Below are positions 51,113 to 59,862 of a stretch of 64,000 bases of DNA, in pieces. The stretch's first letter is position 1. Each line of letters begins with the position of its first letter. The position numbers and the translations under genes are program-made. The DNA comes from Roseiarcus sp963772555 (lineage in GTDB: Bacteria; Pseudomonadota; Alphaproteobacteria; Rhizobiales; Beijerinckiaceae), in NCBI GenBank assembly GCA_963772555.1, contig CAVYXQ010000001.1:434001-498000 (forward strand), read 5' to 3'. The notes beneath the pieces are model-generated. The model did no database searches, was not told where the DNA came from, and was given only the letters and a program-made list of their open reading frames with translations.

Positions 51113-53038
51113 TCAATCCGGCTGGTCGTGAAGAATGGCGCGGATCTTTTCGGCGAGCTCGTCGGCCGTATACGGCTTCTTGAGCCAGGCGTTGGCCTTC
51201 AGTCCGAGGCGAGCGACCCCCGGCTCCGCGTAGCCGGAGGTGAAGAGGACTTTGAGGCCCGGTTTTGCGACCAATGCTGCCTGCGCCAGTTCGTAGCCGG
51301 TCATGCCGCCGGGCATCACCATGTCGGTGAAGATCATCGCAATTTCCGGCCGAGCCGCGAGCTGCGCCATGGCGGCGACCCCGCTGTCCGCCTCGATGAT
51401 CTGGTAACCCAGGCTCCTGAGCCGCTTGCTGAGGACCCGGAGCAAGCGCGGGTCATCCTCCACCAGGAGAATCGTCTCGGATCCTTGCGGCAAATCCGCC
51501 TCTCGCGCTTCGGGGCCCCTTGGCTCCGCGCCGGAGCCGAGGCTGTCTGAAACGGGCAGGAAAACCCGCACGCTCGTTCCCCGCCCGAGTTCGCTGTAGA
51601 TCTGAATGTTCCCGCCCGACTGCTTGACGAAGCCGTAGACCATGCTGAGACCAAGGCCGGTGCCGGCGCCGGTCGGTTTGGTGGTGAAGAACGGCTCGAA
51701 CGCACGCCGGCGCACCTCTTCCGACATGCCAGATCCGGTGTCGGTGACCGTTATCAGGATATAGCGGCCGGTGCGGATGTCGGGATAGGTCTGCGCATAA
51801 TCGGCGTCGAGCCGGACGTGGGTGATCTCGATCGTCAGTTGTCCGCCGCGAGGCATCGCGTCCCGGGCGTTGATCGCGAGGTTGAGAAGGGCGTTTTGCA
51901 GCTGCGAAGCGTCGACCACAGTCCGGTGCGCGGATCCTACGACGACGATCCGAAGCTCGATGGCTTCCCCCAGCGTCCGCCGCAGGAGGTCGGCGAAATT
52001 CGAGACGAGAGGTCCGACATCGATCGGTTTGGGGTTGAGCGGCTGGCGCCGGCCGAAGGCGAGGAGCTGCGCTGCGAGCTTGGCGCCGTCCTGCGCGGCG
52101 TCCAGAGCCTCGAGGAGATGCTCGCGCTGGTCCGGATCGCTGAGACGAGGGTAGAGCATTTCCAGGTTGGCGATGATCGCGGTCAAAAGATTGTTGAAAT
52201 CGTGAGCCACGCCGCCGGTGAGCTGGCCGATCGCTTCCATCTTTTGCGACTGTCGGAGCTCCTCCTCAATCTTTTGCCGGCTGGTGAGGTCGCGGACGAA
52301 TCCGGTGAAGATTCGCTCTCCGTCGGCGCGCGCCTCCCCGACAGCCAATTCCATCGGAAAGACTGCGCCCTGCTTGGTGAGGCCCTTGACCAGCCGGCCA
52401 TAGCCGATGATGCGTGCTTCGCCGGTCCTGAGATAGTTGGCGACATAGTCGTCATGCTCGCTCCTGTAGGGCTCGGGCATGAGCATCTTGACGTTACGGC
52501 CGACGACTTCCTCAGCACGATATCCGAACAATTTTGACGCGGCGGCGCTGAAAGAAGTGACCCGGCCTTGCTCGTCGATGACAATCATCGCCTCGGGGAC
52601 GGTGTCGAGGATCGAGCGCAGGTGAGCCTCGCGCGTCGCCAGCTCGGCCTGGGCCTGCTTCAGTCCGGTAATGTCGATGTTGTTCTGCAGCACGAAACGG
52701 ACCGTGCCGTCTCCAGCCTTTCGCGCGACCCAGAGGCTGCCGATCGAAACGGCTGATCCAGTCTTCGTCCGATGCTCGAGCTCGCCTTCCCAGCTGCCGG
52801 CCTGGCGCAGCGCGGCAACGATCTCGCTTCGCGGAACGGGATAATGGGTGTGCAAAAGTTCATGAACGAGCTGTCCGACCGCCTCCCGCCTGGTCCAGCC
52901 GTACAGGCGCTCGCAGCCCGTCGTCCACTGCAGAATCTTGCCCTGCATGTCATGGATGATGACGTTGGCCAGATCCAGGATTTCGACCAGCGAGTTGAAT
53001 TCGGCGCTCACAGCCGATCTCCTCTTTTGGAGGCTCAT
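51113..53038 (-). CDS. FixL-like hybrid sensor kinase (PAS, heme-type PAS, kinase, receiver)
   Basis: 641 residues, soluble. PAS 1 spans about 13-130. PAS 2 (about 136-260) follows rhizobial FixL closely: PEPYRSEHDDYVANYL has His at the heme-ligand position (H195), then RIIGYGRLV and FTGFVRDLT. The Arg that contacts bound oxygen in FixL (ligand +20) is kept as R215; the Arg at +6 is Asn. HisKA has H279 in GGVAHDFNNLL, the ATPase has NLAINARDAM and GTGLGLSMV, and the receiver (521-641) has D572 in IFTDMVMPGG. It probably senses oxygen or redox state. No fixJ is adjacent. Confidence 0.92.
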   Translation of the reverse strand: MSLQKRRSAVSAEFNSLVEILDLANVIIHDMQGKILQWTTGCERLYGWTRREAVGQLVHELLHTHYPVPRSEIVAALRQAGSWEGELEHRTKTGSAVSIGSLWVARKAGDGTVRFVLQNNIDITGLKQAQAELATREAHLRSILDTVPEAMIVIDEQGRVTSFSAAASKLFGYRAEEVVGRNVKMLMPEPYRSEHDDYVANYLRTGEARIIGYGRLVKGLTKQGAVFPMELAVGEARADGERIFTGFVRDLTSRQKIEEELRQSQKMEAIGQLTGGVAHDFNNLLTAIIANLEMLYPRLSDPDQREHLLEALDAAQDGAKLAAQLLAFGRRQPLNPKPIDVGPLVSNFADLLRRTLGEAIELRIVVVGSAHRTVVDASQLQNALLNLAINARDAMPRGGQLTIEITHVRLDADYAQTYPDIRTGRYILITVTDTGSGMSEEVRRRAFEPFFTTKPTGAGTGLGLSMVYGFVKQSGGNIQIYSELGRGTSVRVFLPVSDSLGSGAEPRGPEAREADLPQGSETILLVEDDPRLLRVLSKRLRSLGYQIIEADSGVAAMAQLAARPEIAMIFTDMVMPGGMTGYELAQAALVAKPGLKVLFTSGYAEPGVARLGLKANAWLKKPYTADELAEKIRAILHDQPD

Positions 53039-53533
53039 TGGATGTCCAATTCTCACTTGGCCTAGCGTCGACCAAGGGCGCCTTCCCCGGTCAACCTACC
53101 ATCAGTTACGACAAGTCGCGAAATGTCTTCGCGATTTTGATGCCGTTGCTCGCACTGATCCTGCTTGTCGCGAGCCGGGCGCGCCTCGCCCCCGGATCGA
53201 CGAAACGCCGCGAATGCCCGCTTGTTCGGTGCACATTCGTCCGACCCGTGCGCAGTATTGCGCCATCGTTCGGCGCCCATCGCATGACCGGCTTGCAAGC
53301 CGGTCATCGTATGTTGGCCCGCGACAATAAGTCAAATTGACATTCAACCTGAGTTGGCGTGAAGTGCATTTCGGCCGCTTGCTGGCGTTCATGGCTCATA
53401 AGAGCCTCTATCCTACCGGCAGGAGACGCGGCGTTATTTGCCATTATTGACTCCCGTCGAGGACGGTGGGCCAAGCAAAGTGGAGATCGTGTCGATCTCG
53501 GCTGCGGTGGCGCCTTGCTTAATGGAGGCAGAG
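53039..53533. other. Intergenic region with a perfect palindrome
   Basis: The 495 bases between the divergent kinase and aldehyde-dehydrogenase genes hold the palindrome at 53284-53307 (annotated separately) and the dehydrogenase ribosome-binding site GGAGG at 53524. No coding frame is convincing. This is a long control region for a metabolic gene. Confidence 0.55.
53284..53307. promoter_or_regulatory. Perfect 24-base palindrome upstream of the aldehyde dehydrogenase
   Basis: ATGACCGGCTTG followed directly by its exact reverse complement, without a spacer. It lies 227 bases ahead of the dehydrogenase ATG and 246 bases from the kinase start. A spacerless perfect palindrome suits a dimeric regulator; as RNA it could only form a hairpin with a tight loop, and no T-run follows. 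Confidence 0.55.
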
Positions 53534-55054
53534 ATGCTTGATAAAGTTCAGAAATCGACGCTTGATACGAGCCGTCTTCGAACCCGCTACGACAATTTCA
53601 TCGGCGGCGGATGGAAAGCGCCCGCGAAAGGGCGCTACTTCACGAACAAGAGTCCGATCGACGGCAGCACGCTGTGCGAGGTCGCCCGCTCGGACGCCGA
53701 GGACGTCGAGCGCGCGCTCGACGCCGCCCACGCGGCAAAGGATAAGTGGGCCCGAACGTCGCCGACCGAGCGTGCCAAGCTCCTCAACAAGGTCGCCGAC
53801 GTGATCGAGGAGAATCTCGAACTGCTCGCCCACGTCGAGACCCGCGACAACGGCAAGCCGATCCGCGAGACGATGGCCGCGGACGTACCGCTGTCGGCTG
53901 ATCATTTCCGCTATTTCGCCGGCTGCATCCGCGCGGAAGAGGGAACGATCGCCGAAATCGACCATGACACTATGGCCTATCACTTCCGCGAGCCGCTCGG
54001 CGTGGTGGGTCAGATCATTCCCTGGAACTTTCCGCTCCTGATGGCGTCCTGGAAGATGGCGCCGGCGCTGGTCGCGGGAAACTGCGTCGTCATCAAGCCG
54101 GCTTCCGACACGCCGATGAGCCTTGCGGTGCTGATGGACTTGATCGGCGACGTGCTGCCGCCGGGCGTTCTCAACGTCGTTTTCGGCCACGGCTCCGAAG
54201 TCGGCGCTCCGCTCGCCCGCAGCCCGCGGATCGCCAAGATCGCCTTCACCGGCGAGACGACGACCGGCCGGCAGATCATGCAATATGCGGCCGAGACGAT
54301 CATCCCGATGACGCTCGAACTCGGCGGCAAGTCGCCCAACATCTTCTTCGCCGACGTCATGGACAAGAATGACGCCTTCCTCGACAAAGCGCTCGAAGGC
54401 TTCGCTCTCTTCGCCTTCAACAAGGGCGAAGTCTGCACCTGCCCGTCGCGCGCGCTCGTGCAGGAGTTGATCTTCGACAGGTTCATGGAAAAGGCGGTCG
54501 CCCGCGTCGCCAAGATCAAGGTCGGCGATCCGCTCGACCCGGCGACCCAGATGGGGGCGCAATGCTCCAAAGGGCAGCTCGAAAAGATCCTGAACTATAT
54601 CGACGTCGGCAAGAAGGAAGGCGCGAAGTGCATGACCGGCGGCGAGCGGGCCCATCTCGGCGGCGCGCTCGAGAACGGCTTCTATGTGAAGCCGACCGTC
54701 TTCGTCGGCAACAACAAGATGCGCATCTTCCAGGAGGAGATTTTCGGGCCGGTTCTCTCGGTGACGAAGTTCAAGACCATGGAGGAGGCGATCGAGATCG
54801 GCAACGACACGATCTACGGGCTCGGCGCCGGCGTCTGGTCGCGCGACGGGACCACCGCCTACCGCGTCGGCCGCGAGATCCAGGCGGGGCGCGTGTGGAC
54901 GAACTGCTATCATGTGTATCCCGCGCATGCGGCGTTCGGCGGCTACAAGCAGTCCGGTTTCGGCCGCGAAACGCATAAGATGATCCTCGATCACTACCAG
55001 CAGACGAAGAACCTGCTCGTCAGCTACAACCCGAATGCGATGGGTTTCTTCTGA
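53534..55054 (+). CDS. Aldehyde dehydrogenase (acetaldehyde dehydrogenase, AldA/ExaC-like)
   Basis: 506 residues from the ATG at 53534, with GGAGG just upstream (an ATG at 53522 is less well placed). NAD-dependent ALDH fold: VVGQIIPWNFPLLMASWKMA, PASDTPMSLAV, AFTGETTTGRQIMQ, the Glu in LELGGKSPNIFF (E262) and the catalytic Cys in GEVCTCPSRA (C301, with C303 next to it). C-terminus FGGYKQSGFGRETHKM. This group oxidises acetaldehyde and other short aldehydes to acids. The DUF779 gene downstream is its usual companion. Confidence 0.95.
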   Translation: MLDKVQKSTLDTSRLRTRYDNFIGGGWKAPAKGRYFTNKSPIDGSTLCEVARSDAEDVERALDAAHAAKDKWARTSPTERAKLLNKVADVIEENLELLAHVETRDNGKPIRETMAADVPLSADHFRYFAGCIRAEEGTIAEIDHDTMAYHFREPLGVVGQIIPWNFPLLMASWKMAPALVAGNCVVIKPASDTPMSLAVLMDLIGDVLPPGVLNVVFGHGSEVGAPLARSPRIAKIAFTGETTTGRQIMQYAAETIIPMTLELGGKSPNIFFADVMDKNDAFLDKALEGFALFAFNKGEVCTCPSRALVQELIFDRFMEKAVARVAKIKVGDPLDPATQMGAQCSKGQLEKILNYIDVGKKEGAKCMTGGERAHLGGALENGFYVKPTVFVGNNKMRIFQEEIFGPVLSVTKFKTMEEAIEIGNDTIYGLGAGVWSRDGTTAYRVGREIQAGRVWTNCYHVYPAHAAFGGYKQSGFGRETHKMILDHYQQTKNLLVSYNPNAMGFF

Positions 55055-55067
55055 GCCGTCGGAAGGA

Positions 55068-55131
55068 GGCCGCGCCGAAAGGCGCGGCCGTCGAAAGCGG
55101 CGTCCGGCGCTCGGGAGGAGGCGCCGGACGC
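55068..55131 (+). other. Two strong hairpins between aldehyde dehydrogenase and DUF779 genes
   Basis: GGCCGCGCC with GGCGCGGCC around a GAAA tetraloop, then GCGTCCGGCGC with GCGCCGGACGC around ten bases. Neither is followed by a T-run, so they are more likely to be mRNA-processing or stability structures that set different levels of the two proteins than terminators. Confidence 0.6.
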
Positions 55132-55162
55132 CTCTTCGTCAATCGATGACCGTGGAGGGCCG

Positions 55163-55558
55163 ATGACCGAACGAGTTGTGTTCACGCCGGAAGCCGTCGC
55201 GCTTGTCGCGGGGCTGAAGGCGAAGCATGGTCCGCTGATCTTTCACCTCTCGGGCGGATGCTGCGAAGGCAGCGCGCCCATGTGCTTCCGGCAGAGCGAC
55301 TTTCGCGTCGGCGCGGGCGATGTGTTGCTCGGCGAGGTCGACGGCTGCCCGTTCTATGTCGGGGCGGCGCAATTCGACTATTGGTCGGGTTGTCAGATCA
55401 TCGTCGACGTTACGACCGAGGGCGGCGACAGCTTCTCGCTGGAAGCGGCGGACGGCGTCCGTTTCATCGCGCGCTCGCGTCTTTTCACCGACGCGGAGTT
55501 CGAGGCTCTGCGGGCGGCCGACCGCCGTCCAACAATGGTTCCTGGCGCGCCGCGGTGA
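55163..55558 (+). CDS. DUF779 family protein, aldehyde-dehydrogenase companion
   Basis: 131 residues, cytoplasmic. The family core is GPLIFHLSGGCCEGSAPMCF, then LGEVDGCPFYVGAAQFDYWS and the C-terminal GVRFIARSRLFTD. The paired Cys in GGCCEG and the later Cys could bind metal. DUF779 genes regularly follow acetaldehyde-type dehydrogenases, which is exactly the case here, but their role is not established. GGAGGG lies right ahead of the ATG. Confidence 0.92.
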   Translation: MTERVVFTPEAVALVAGLKAKHGPLIFHLSGGCCEGSAPMCFRQSDFRVGAGDVLLGEVDGCPFYVGAAQFDYWSGCQIIVDVTTEGGDSFSLEAADGVRFIARSRLFTDAEFEALRAADRRPTMVPGAPR

Positions 55559-56027
55559 TGACCGAAGCGGTCGCCCAAGACGCGCTGGCGCAGGTTCCGA
55601 CCAGGTTGACCCATCCGGATCCGTCATCGCCGGGCTTGACCCGGCGATCCATGGACCCGCGGGTCAAGCCCGCGGGCGACGGAAACGAGTTTGCCTGATC
55701 GAAACCCGCTCTCTAGCTTAGCGACCAGAACTTCGCGCCGTAGAACCTCCGCAAAAGGGTTCGACCGGGTCAGGAGGCCGCGGTTTATCTCCATGCGGAT
55801 CGGGCCGGCGATGATCTCACCTGAACTCGACCCGTCGACGTCCGGGCTCAGATTGCGCGATGCCGTACCCACGGTCATGGAGACCGTCCAAGCCGCGAGA
55901 CCCCCATCCCTTCTCTGCGCATGCGGGTCGGCTCTGCTCGGCCAGCAAAGCGCGGGCGTTGCGGACGTCGCGCGTGGTCTCGCCGCCCTCGATCGCGGCG
56001 AGGATCGGCTCCGACGACGTGACCGCG
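55559..56027. other. Gene-poor stretch after DUF779
   Basis: 469 bases. It starts with a double-hairpin repeat (55626-55676). On the minus strand two protein-like pieces can be read: SGEIIAGPIRMEINRGLLTR (about 55760-55830) and SSEPILAAIEGGETTRDVRN (about 55950-56020). Neither gives a complete gene with a start, and I treat them as remnants or chance. No RNA gene seen. Confidence 0.45.
55626..55676 (+). repeat. Double-hairpin palindromic repeat
   Basis: ATCGCCGGG pairs with CCCGGCGAT across CTTGA, and CCCGCGGG pairs with CCCGCGGG across TCAAG. The text is the familiar alphaproteobacterial intergenic palindrome built on CGGGCTTGACCCG. Lying after the DUF779 stop, it may also end transcription or protect the 3' end of the transcript. 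Confidence 0.75.
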
Positions 56028-59000
56028 TTAAAATTGTGGCGTTGTCTTGATCTTAGCCATTAGTTCCAATGCCTCATGAACCTGCGAAAACTCCGGCGTC
56101 GGCGAAAAGCCTCGCAGCGCCGGCCCCAGAACGTCCTGGGCGTCGATCGGGCGGCCGGTGAACTCGTAGAGCTTGGCGAGCGACAGCGCGGCGCGCAGCG
56201 CGAAGCTGCGGGCCTTTTGCTGCTGCGCGACGGCGATGGCGGCGAGGAAAGCGGCTTCGGCGTCGACGGGGTCAGCCGCGTTTTGCTTGAGGAGGATTTC
56301 GCCGCGAATGCGGTGGAGTCCGGCGTCGAACCAATGCTCTCCGGTCTCGCCCGCCAGCGACAGCGCTTCGTCGATCTTAGCGAGCGCCGCTTCCACTTCA
56401 CCCCGCTCGGCTTCGATCTCCGCGACCAGTCCCTGATAGAACGGCAGTTGGAGCTTGTTGCCCTGACCGGCGTATGCCCCCACGGCCTGTCGAAGTTCCG
56501 TCGGATCGGCGTTCCGATCACCGAGTTTCGCGCGCGCCCAGGCCAAGTTGAGCTCCGCAAGGGTCCGATAGAGCGTTAGGCCGTGCTCCCGGCCGAGCGC
56601 CACAGCGGCTTCCGCAGCGCGACGGCCCGCCACGGCGTCCTCACGAACCATTTCAAGCACGCTCTGGCCGCTATACCTGCTGGCGAGCGTCGGGACGTGA
56701 GCGGTTTCGACCGCGCGCGCGACCGCTTCGTCCATGAGCTCTCGCGCGCGTTCGACGTCTCCCAGGCGCCACGCGGCGAGAGCGAGCAGCCCGGTCGCCG
56801 CGACTGCCGAGTCCTGACCGAAGCGGAACTTGGCTTCGCGGTCGCGCTCGGGGTCGTAGATGCGCAACGTCTGCTCGCAATGCGTCCGCGCCTTCTCGAG
56901 ATCGCCCTGGAGGAGGCGAGTCCATCCTAAAATGCGATGCCCGACCGCCGCCTCGGTCGGCCGCGCCGCGCGTTCCGCTACGCGCAGGAAGCTCTCGGCC
57001 GCTTCCCCGGCGGACCGAAACTCGCCGCGCCATATGCTGTGCACCCATCGCGCATAACAGGCGTCGAGCGGCGCCTCGGCATCGCCAACCTCGGTCGCAA
57101 GCTCTTCGACGCGCGCGAAGGCGACCTTCGTCTCTTCGGCGGTGAAGCCCTTGGACCACATGACGGCCTGGCCATAGCTGATCTGCAACTTCAGTCGGCG
57201 GGCCGATAAGCTCACGGCGGTGTCGCGCGACCCTGCCGCGCCGCCCGCCTTGTCCGAGAGCGCGATGGCCCTGCCGAGGTGCGAGATCGCCTCAACGAAA
57301 GCGGAGCGGCGCAGGGCGTGGTCGCCGGCCTTGCCCCACCATTCGATCGCGAGATCGGTCTGCCCCGCTTGCGTGAAATGATGCGCGAGCGCCTCGGCCT
57401 CCGGCGATGGCGAGGCTAACAAGGCCTCGGCCGCGCGACGGTGCAGCGTCTGGCGGCGGCTCTTCAGCAGTCTGTCGTAGGCGGCGTCCTGGATCAGCGC
57501 GTGCTTGAAGCGATAGTTGGCGTGCGGCGCGACGCCTTCGACGAACAGCAGTTCGGCGTCCGCGAGCCGGTCGAGCGCGGCGCGCAGCGCCGGCTCTTCC
57601 AGCCCCGACACCGCTTGCAGCAGCGCGTGCGAGAAGTCGCGCCCGAGCACCGCGCCGATCTGCGCGATCTCGCGCGCCGAGCCGAGCTGGTCGAGACGAG
57701 CGGCGAGCGATTGTTGCAAGGTCGGCGGGATCGCCAGCACGCCGCCCTGCTCGCCGCGCTCGAGCAGCAGCCGGGTCACTTCCTCGACGAACAGCGGCAC
57801 GCCGCCGCTGCGTTCGGAGACCCCGGCGATCACGTCCTTCGAAAGGGCATGGCGCATCGCTATGTCAACGACCATCCGAGCGATCTCATCAGGGTCGAGC
57901 GGCGCGAGCGAGATTACGCCATGATGCGAGCGCGGTCTCCAGGGCGGGCGAAAGTCGGGCCGTGTCGTAGCTACGATCAACAGCTGCGCCTGCGCACCGC
58001 GCTCGGCCAGCGCCTGCAGCACTTCGAGCGAGGTCGGATCGGCCCAGTGTAGGTCCTCGAAGGCGAGCACGATCGGCTGGGTCCGCGCGCCGGCGAAGAG
58101 CCAGGCGACGACCGCCGCCAGCTGACGGCTGCGCAATTCCGCGGACGAGAGTTTGGGTATGCGTTCGGGCGGCAGCGGCGCGTCGACCACGGGCGCCAGC
58201 AGCGGCGCATATTCAGCGGCGTCAATTCCGACGGAGGCGAGCGCCGCTTCGAGTTCGGCGAGGCGCTTTTCCCGGACAACCTCGGCGCCGCCGAAGCGGG
58301 CGCGGCCCCATTCCATGATCGGGTGCAGTGGCGTGTTCTGCAGCAGCGAAGAGGAGGCCCACTCGACCCACGTGTGCGGCGACTCCGCCAGCCTGGCGCG
58401 GAACTCCTCGATCAGCCGAGACTTGCCGAGACCGGGCTCGCCGACGATCAGCACGACTTGGCCATCGCCGCGGCGCGCGCGCTCCCATCGACGCTGGAGG
58501 ATCTCGAGCTCCTCGCCGCGGCCTACGAGCGTCGTCTGCGCGTGGGAACCGCCGCGCCGCCCGGCGCCGCTTGCGCGCGCGATGCGATAGAGCCGCACCC
58601 TGTCTGGCACGCCGTTCAGCTCGTGCTCGCCCTTGTCCTCCGCGACGAATTGGCCCGCGATCTGCCGATGCACCCCCAGCGTGATCCAGACCTCTCCGGG
58701 CGCCGCCGCGCTCTGCACGCGCGCGGCTACGTTGGGGGCCTCGCCGTACACCTCGCCGGCGGAGTCGACCACGACCCGCCCGCTCTCGAGCCCGATCCGC
58801 GTGGCGAATTGGGGTGCGTCGGTCGCCACGTTTGGCGCATTGAGATCGACCAGAGCCCGCTGGATCGCGAGCGCGGCGCGGACCGCGCGCTCAGCGTCGT
58901 TCTCCTGGGCGTGGGGAAAACCGAAGTATGCGACGATCTCGCATCCGCGCCGCTCCTTAATCACGCCGCCGTATGTGGTCAGGACAGTTGCGGCTTGGTG

Positions 59001-59585
59001 ACGGAAACCGGCGATGATTGCGCTCAGGTCTTCGGGATCGCTCGGCATGCGACCCCCGGCAACGGGAACCAGTTCCGCAGCGAGGGCGGCGACGTAGCGC
59101 CACTCCGGGCCGCGCCCTTCCCCTTCGTCGAGCGAGCGCGTCGCTGGCGGCGGCGGCTCGAGCGCACGCTCGGGTTCGACTTCGCCGGGTTCCGCGTGTC
59201 GCGCCTCGGCGACGAACGGCAGGACGACCGTCGAGAGGCGTGGGGGAGTGGATTTTTCGGGCGCGCCCTTCTGCGCCTCGGCGACGACCGGCCCGACAAA
59301 TCGATAGCCGCGGCCGGGCATTGTCTCGATCCAACCGGCGCCGCCGGGGGTCTTGCCCAGTACCCGGCGCAACGCCGCGATCTGAACCGTGAGGTTGCTT
59401 TCCTCGACGAATTGGCCGGACCACCCGGCTTCGATCAGCGCGTCCTTCGAAAGCAATGCGCCGGGCTGCTCAACCAGCGCCCGCAGCAACGCGATCGCCC
59501 GCCGACCGAGCGCTACGGGCTCTCGTCCGAGTAGCAGCAGTCCGGCCTCAGTGTCCAGGCGAAAGGGCCCCAGTGCAAGGATCAT
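56028..59585 (-). CDS. Winged-helix regulator with degenerate adenylate-cyclase domain, AAA ATPase and TPR region
   Basis: 1185 residues from the ATG at 59585. Residues 1-100 are an OmpR/CadC-type winged helix (ESNLTVQIAALRRVLGKTPG, MPGRGYRFVG). Residues about 160-340 follow class III cyclases (GGVIKERRGCEIVAYFGFPH, VYGEAPNVAARVQSAA), but both metal-binding Asp sites are lost: AALAAELVP stands for ADIVGST and GCE for GDG. An AAA domain has Walker A GEPGLGKS (382-389) and Walker B VLAFEDLHWAD (506-516). TPR-like helices fill 700-1185. It is probably an ATP-dependent transcription regulator with a non-catalytic cyclase module; signal and targets unknown. Confidence 0.88.
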   Translation of the reverse strand: MILALGPFRLDTEAGLLLLGREPVALGRRAIALLRALVEQPGALLSKDALIEAGWSGQFVEESNLTVQIAALRRVLGKTPGGAGWIETMPGRGYRFVGPVVAEAQKGAPEKSTPPRLSTVVLPFVAEARHAEPGEVEPERALEPPPPATRSLDEGEGRGPEWRYVAALAAELVPVAGGRMPSDPEDLSAIIAGFRHQAATVLTTYGGVIKERRGCEIVAYFGFPHAQENDAERAVRAALAIQRALVDLNAPNVATDAPQFATRIGLESGRVVVDSAGEVYGEAPNVAARVQSAAAPGEVWITLGVHRQIAGQFVAEDKGEHELNGVPDRVRLYRIARASGAGRRGGSHAQTTLVGRGEELEILQRRWERARRGDGQVVLIVGEPGLGKSRLIEEFRARLAESPHTWVEWASSSLLQNTPLHPIMEWGRARFGGAEVVREKRLAELEAALASVGIDAAEYAPLLAPVVDAPLPPERIPKLSSAELRSRQLAAVVAWLFAGARTQPIVLAFEDLHWADPTSLEVLQALAERGAQAQLLIVATTRPDFRPPWRPRSHHGVISLAPLDPDEIARMVVDIAMRHALSKDVIAGVSERSGGVPLFVEEVTRLLLERGEQGGVLAIPPTLQQSLAARLDQLGSAREIAQIGAVLGRDFSHALLQAVSGLEEPALRAALDRLADAELLFVEGVAPHANYRFKHALIQDAAYDRLLKSRRQTLHRRAAEALLASPSPEAEALAHHFTQAGQTDLAIEWWGKAGDHALRRSAFVEAISHLGRAIALSDKAGGAAGSRDTAVSLSARRLKLQISYGQAVMWSKGFTAEETKVAFARVEELATEVGDAEAPLDACYARWVHSIWRGEFRSAGEAAESFLRVAERAARPTEAAVGHRILGWTRLLQGDLEKARTHCEQTLRIYDPERDREAKFRFGQDSAVAATGLLALAAWRLGDVERARELMDEAVARAVETAHVPTLASRYSGQSVLEMVREDAVAGRRAAEAAVALGREHGLTLYRTLAELNLAWARAKLGDRNADPTELRQAVGAYAGQGNKLQLPFYQGLVAEIEAERGEVEAALAKIDEALSLAGETGEHWFDAGLHRIRGEILLKQNAADPVDAEAAFLAAIAVAQQQKARSFALRAALSLAKLYEFTGRPIDAQDVLGPALRGFSPTPEFSQVHEALELMAKIKTTPQF

Positions 59586-59862
59586 CGTGGGTAGTTGTAG
59601 CACCGCTTCGACGATTTTTCGCAACTTTTTCGGATCGATTTCGGGACTTTAAGTCGCGCGAGCGACAAGTTGTGTCCTCAGTGAAGCAAAGACGATGTCT
59701 GGTCAGCGTTTGGTCGATAGGGCAAGCGCTCCCGCTACAACCTCTAGCGCGAATTACTGCCATGTCCCCGGATGAGGCGGTTGTGCGCCACGATTACGAG
59801 GAGGCTTTACCCTGGACAACGCACTTGGATTTGGCGCGGGGCGGTCCATCGCCGCTTGGCCG

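Noticed and set aside
53353..53368. Possible sigma-54 promoter (TTGGCGTGAAGTGCA) before the aldehyde dehydrogenase
   Set aside because: Only eight bases lie between GG and GC instead of ten, so the spacing is wrong.
58323..59534. A 403-codon plus-strand open frame
   Set aside because: Antisense of the cyclase-AAA regulator; no start signal or family features.
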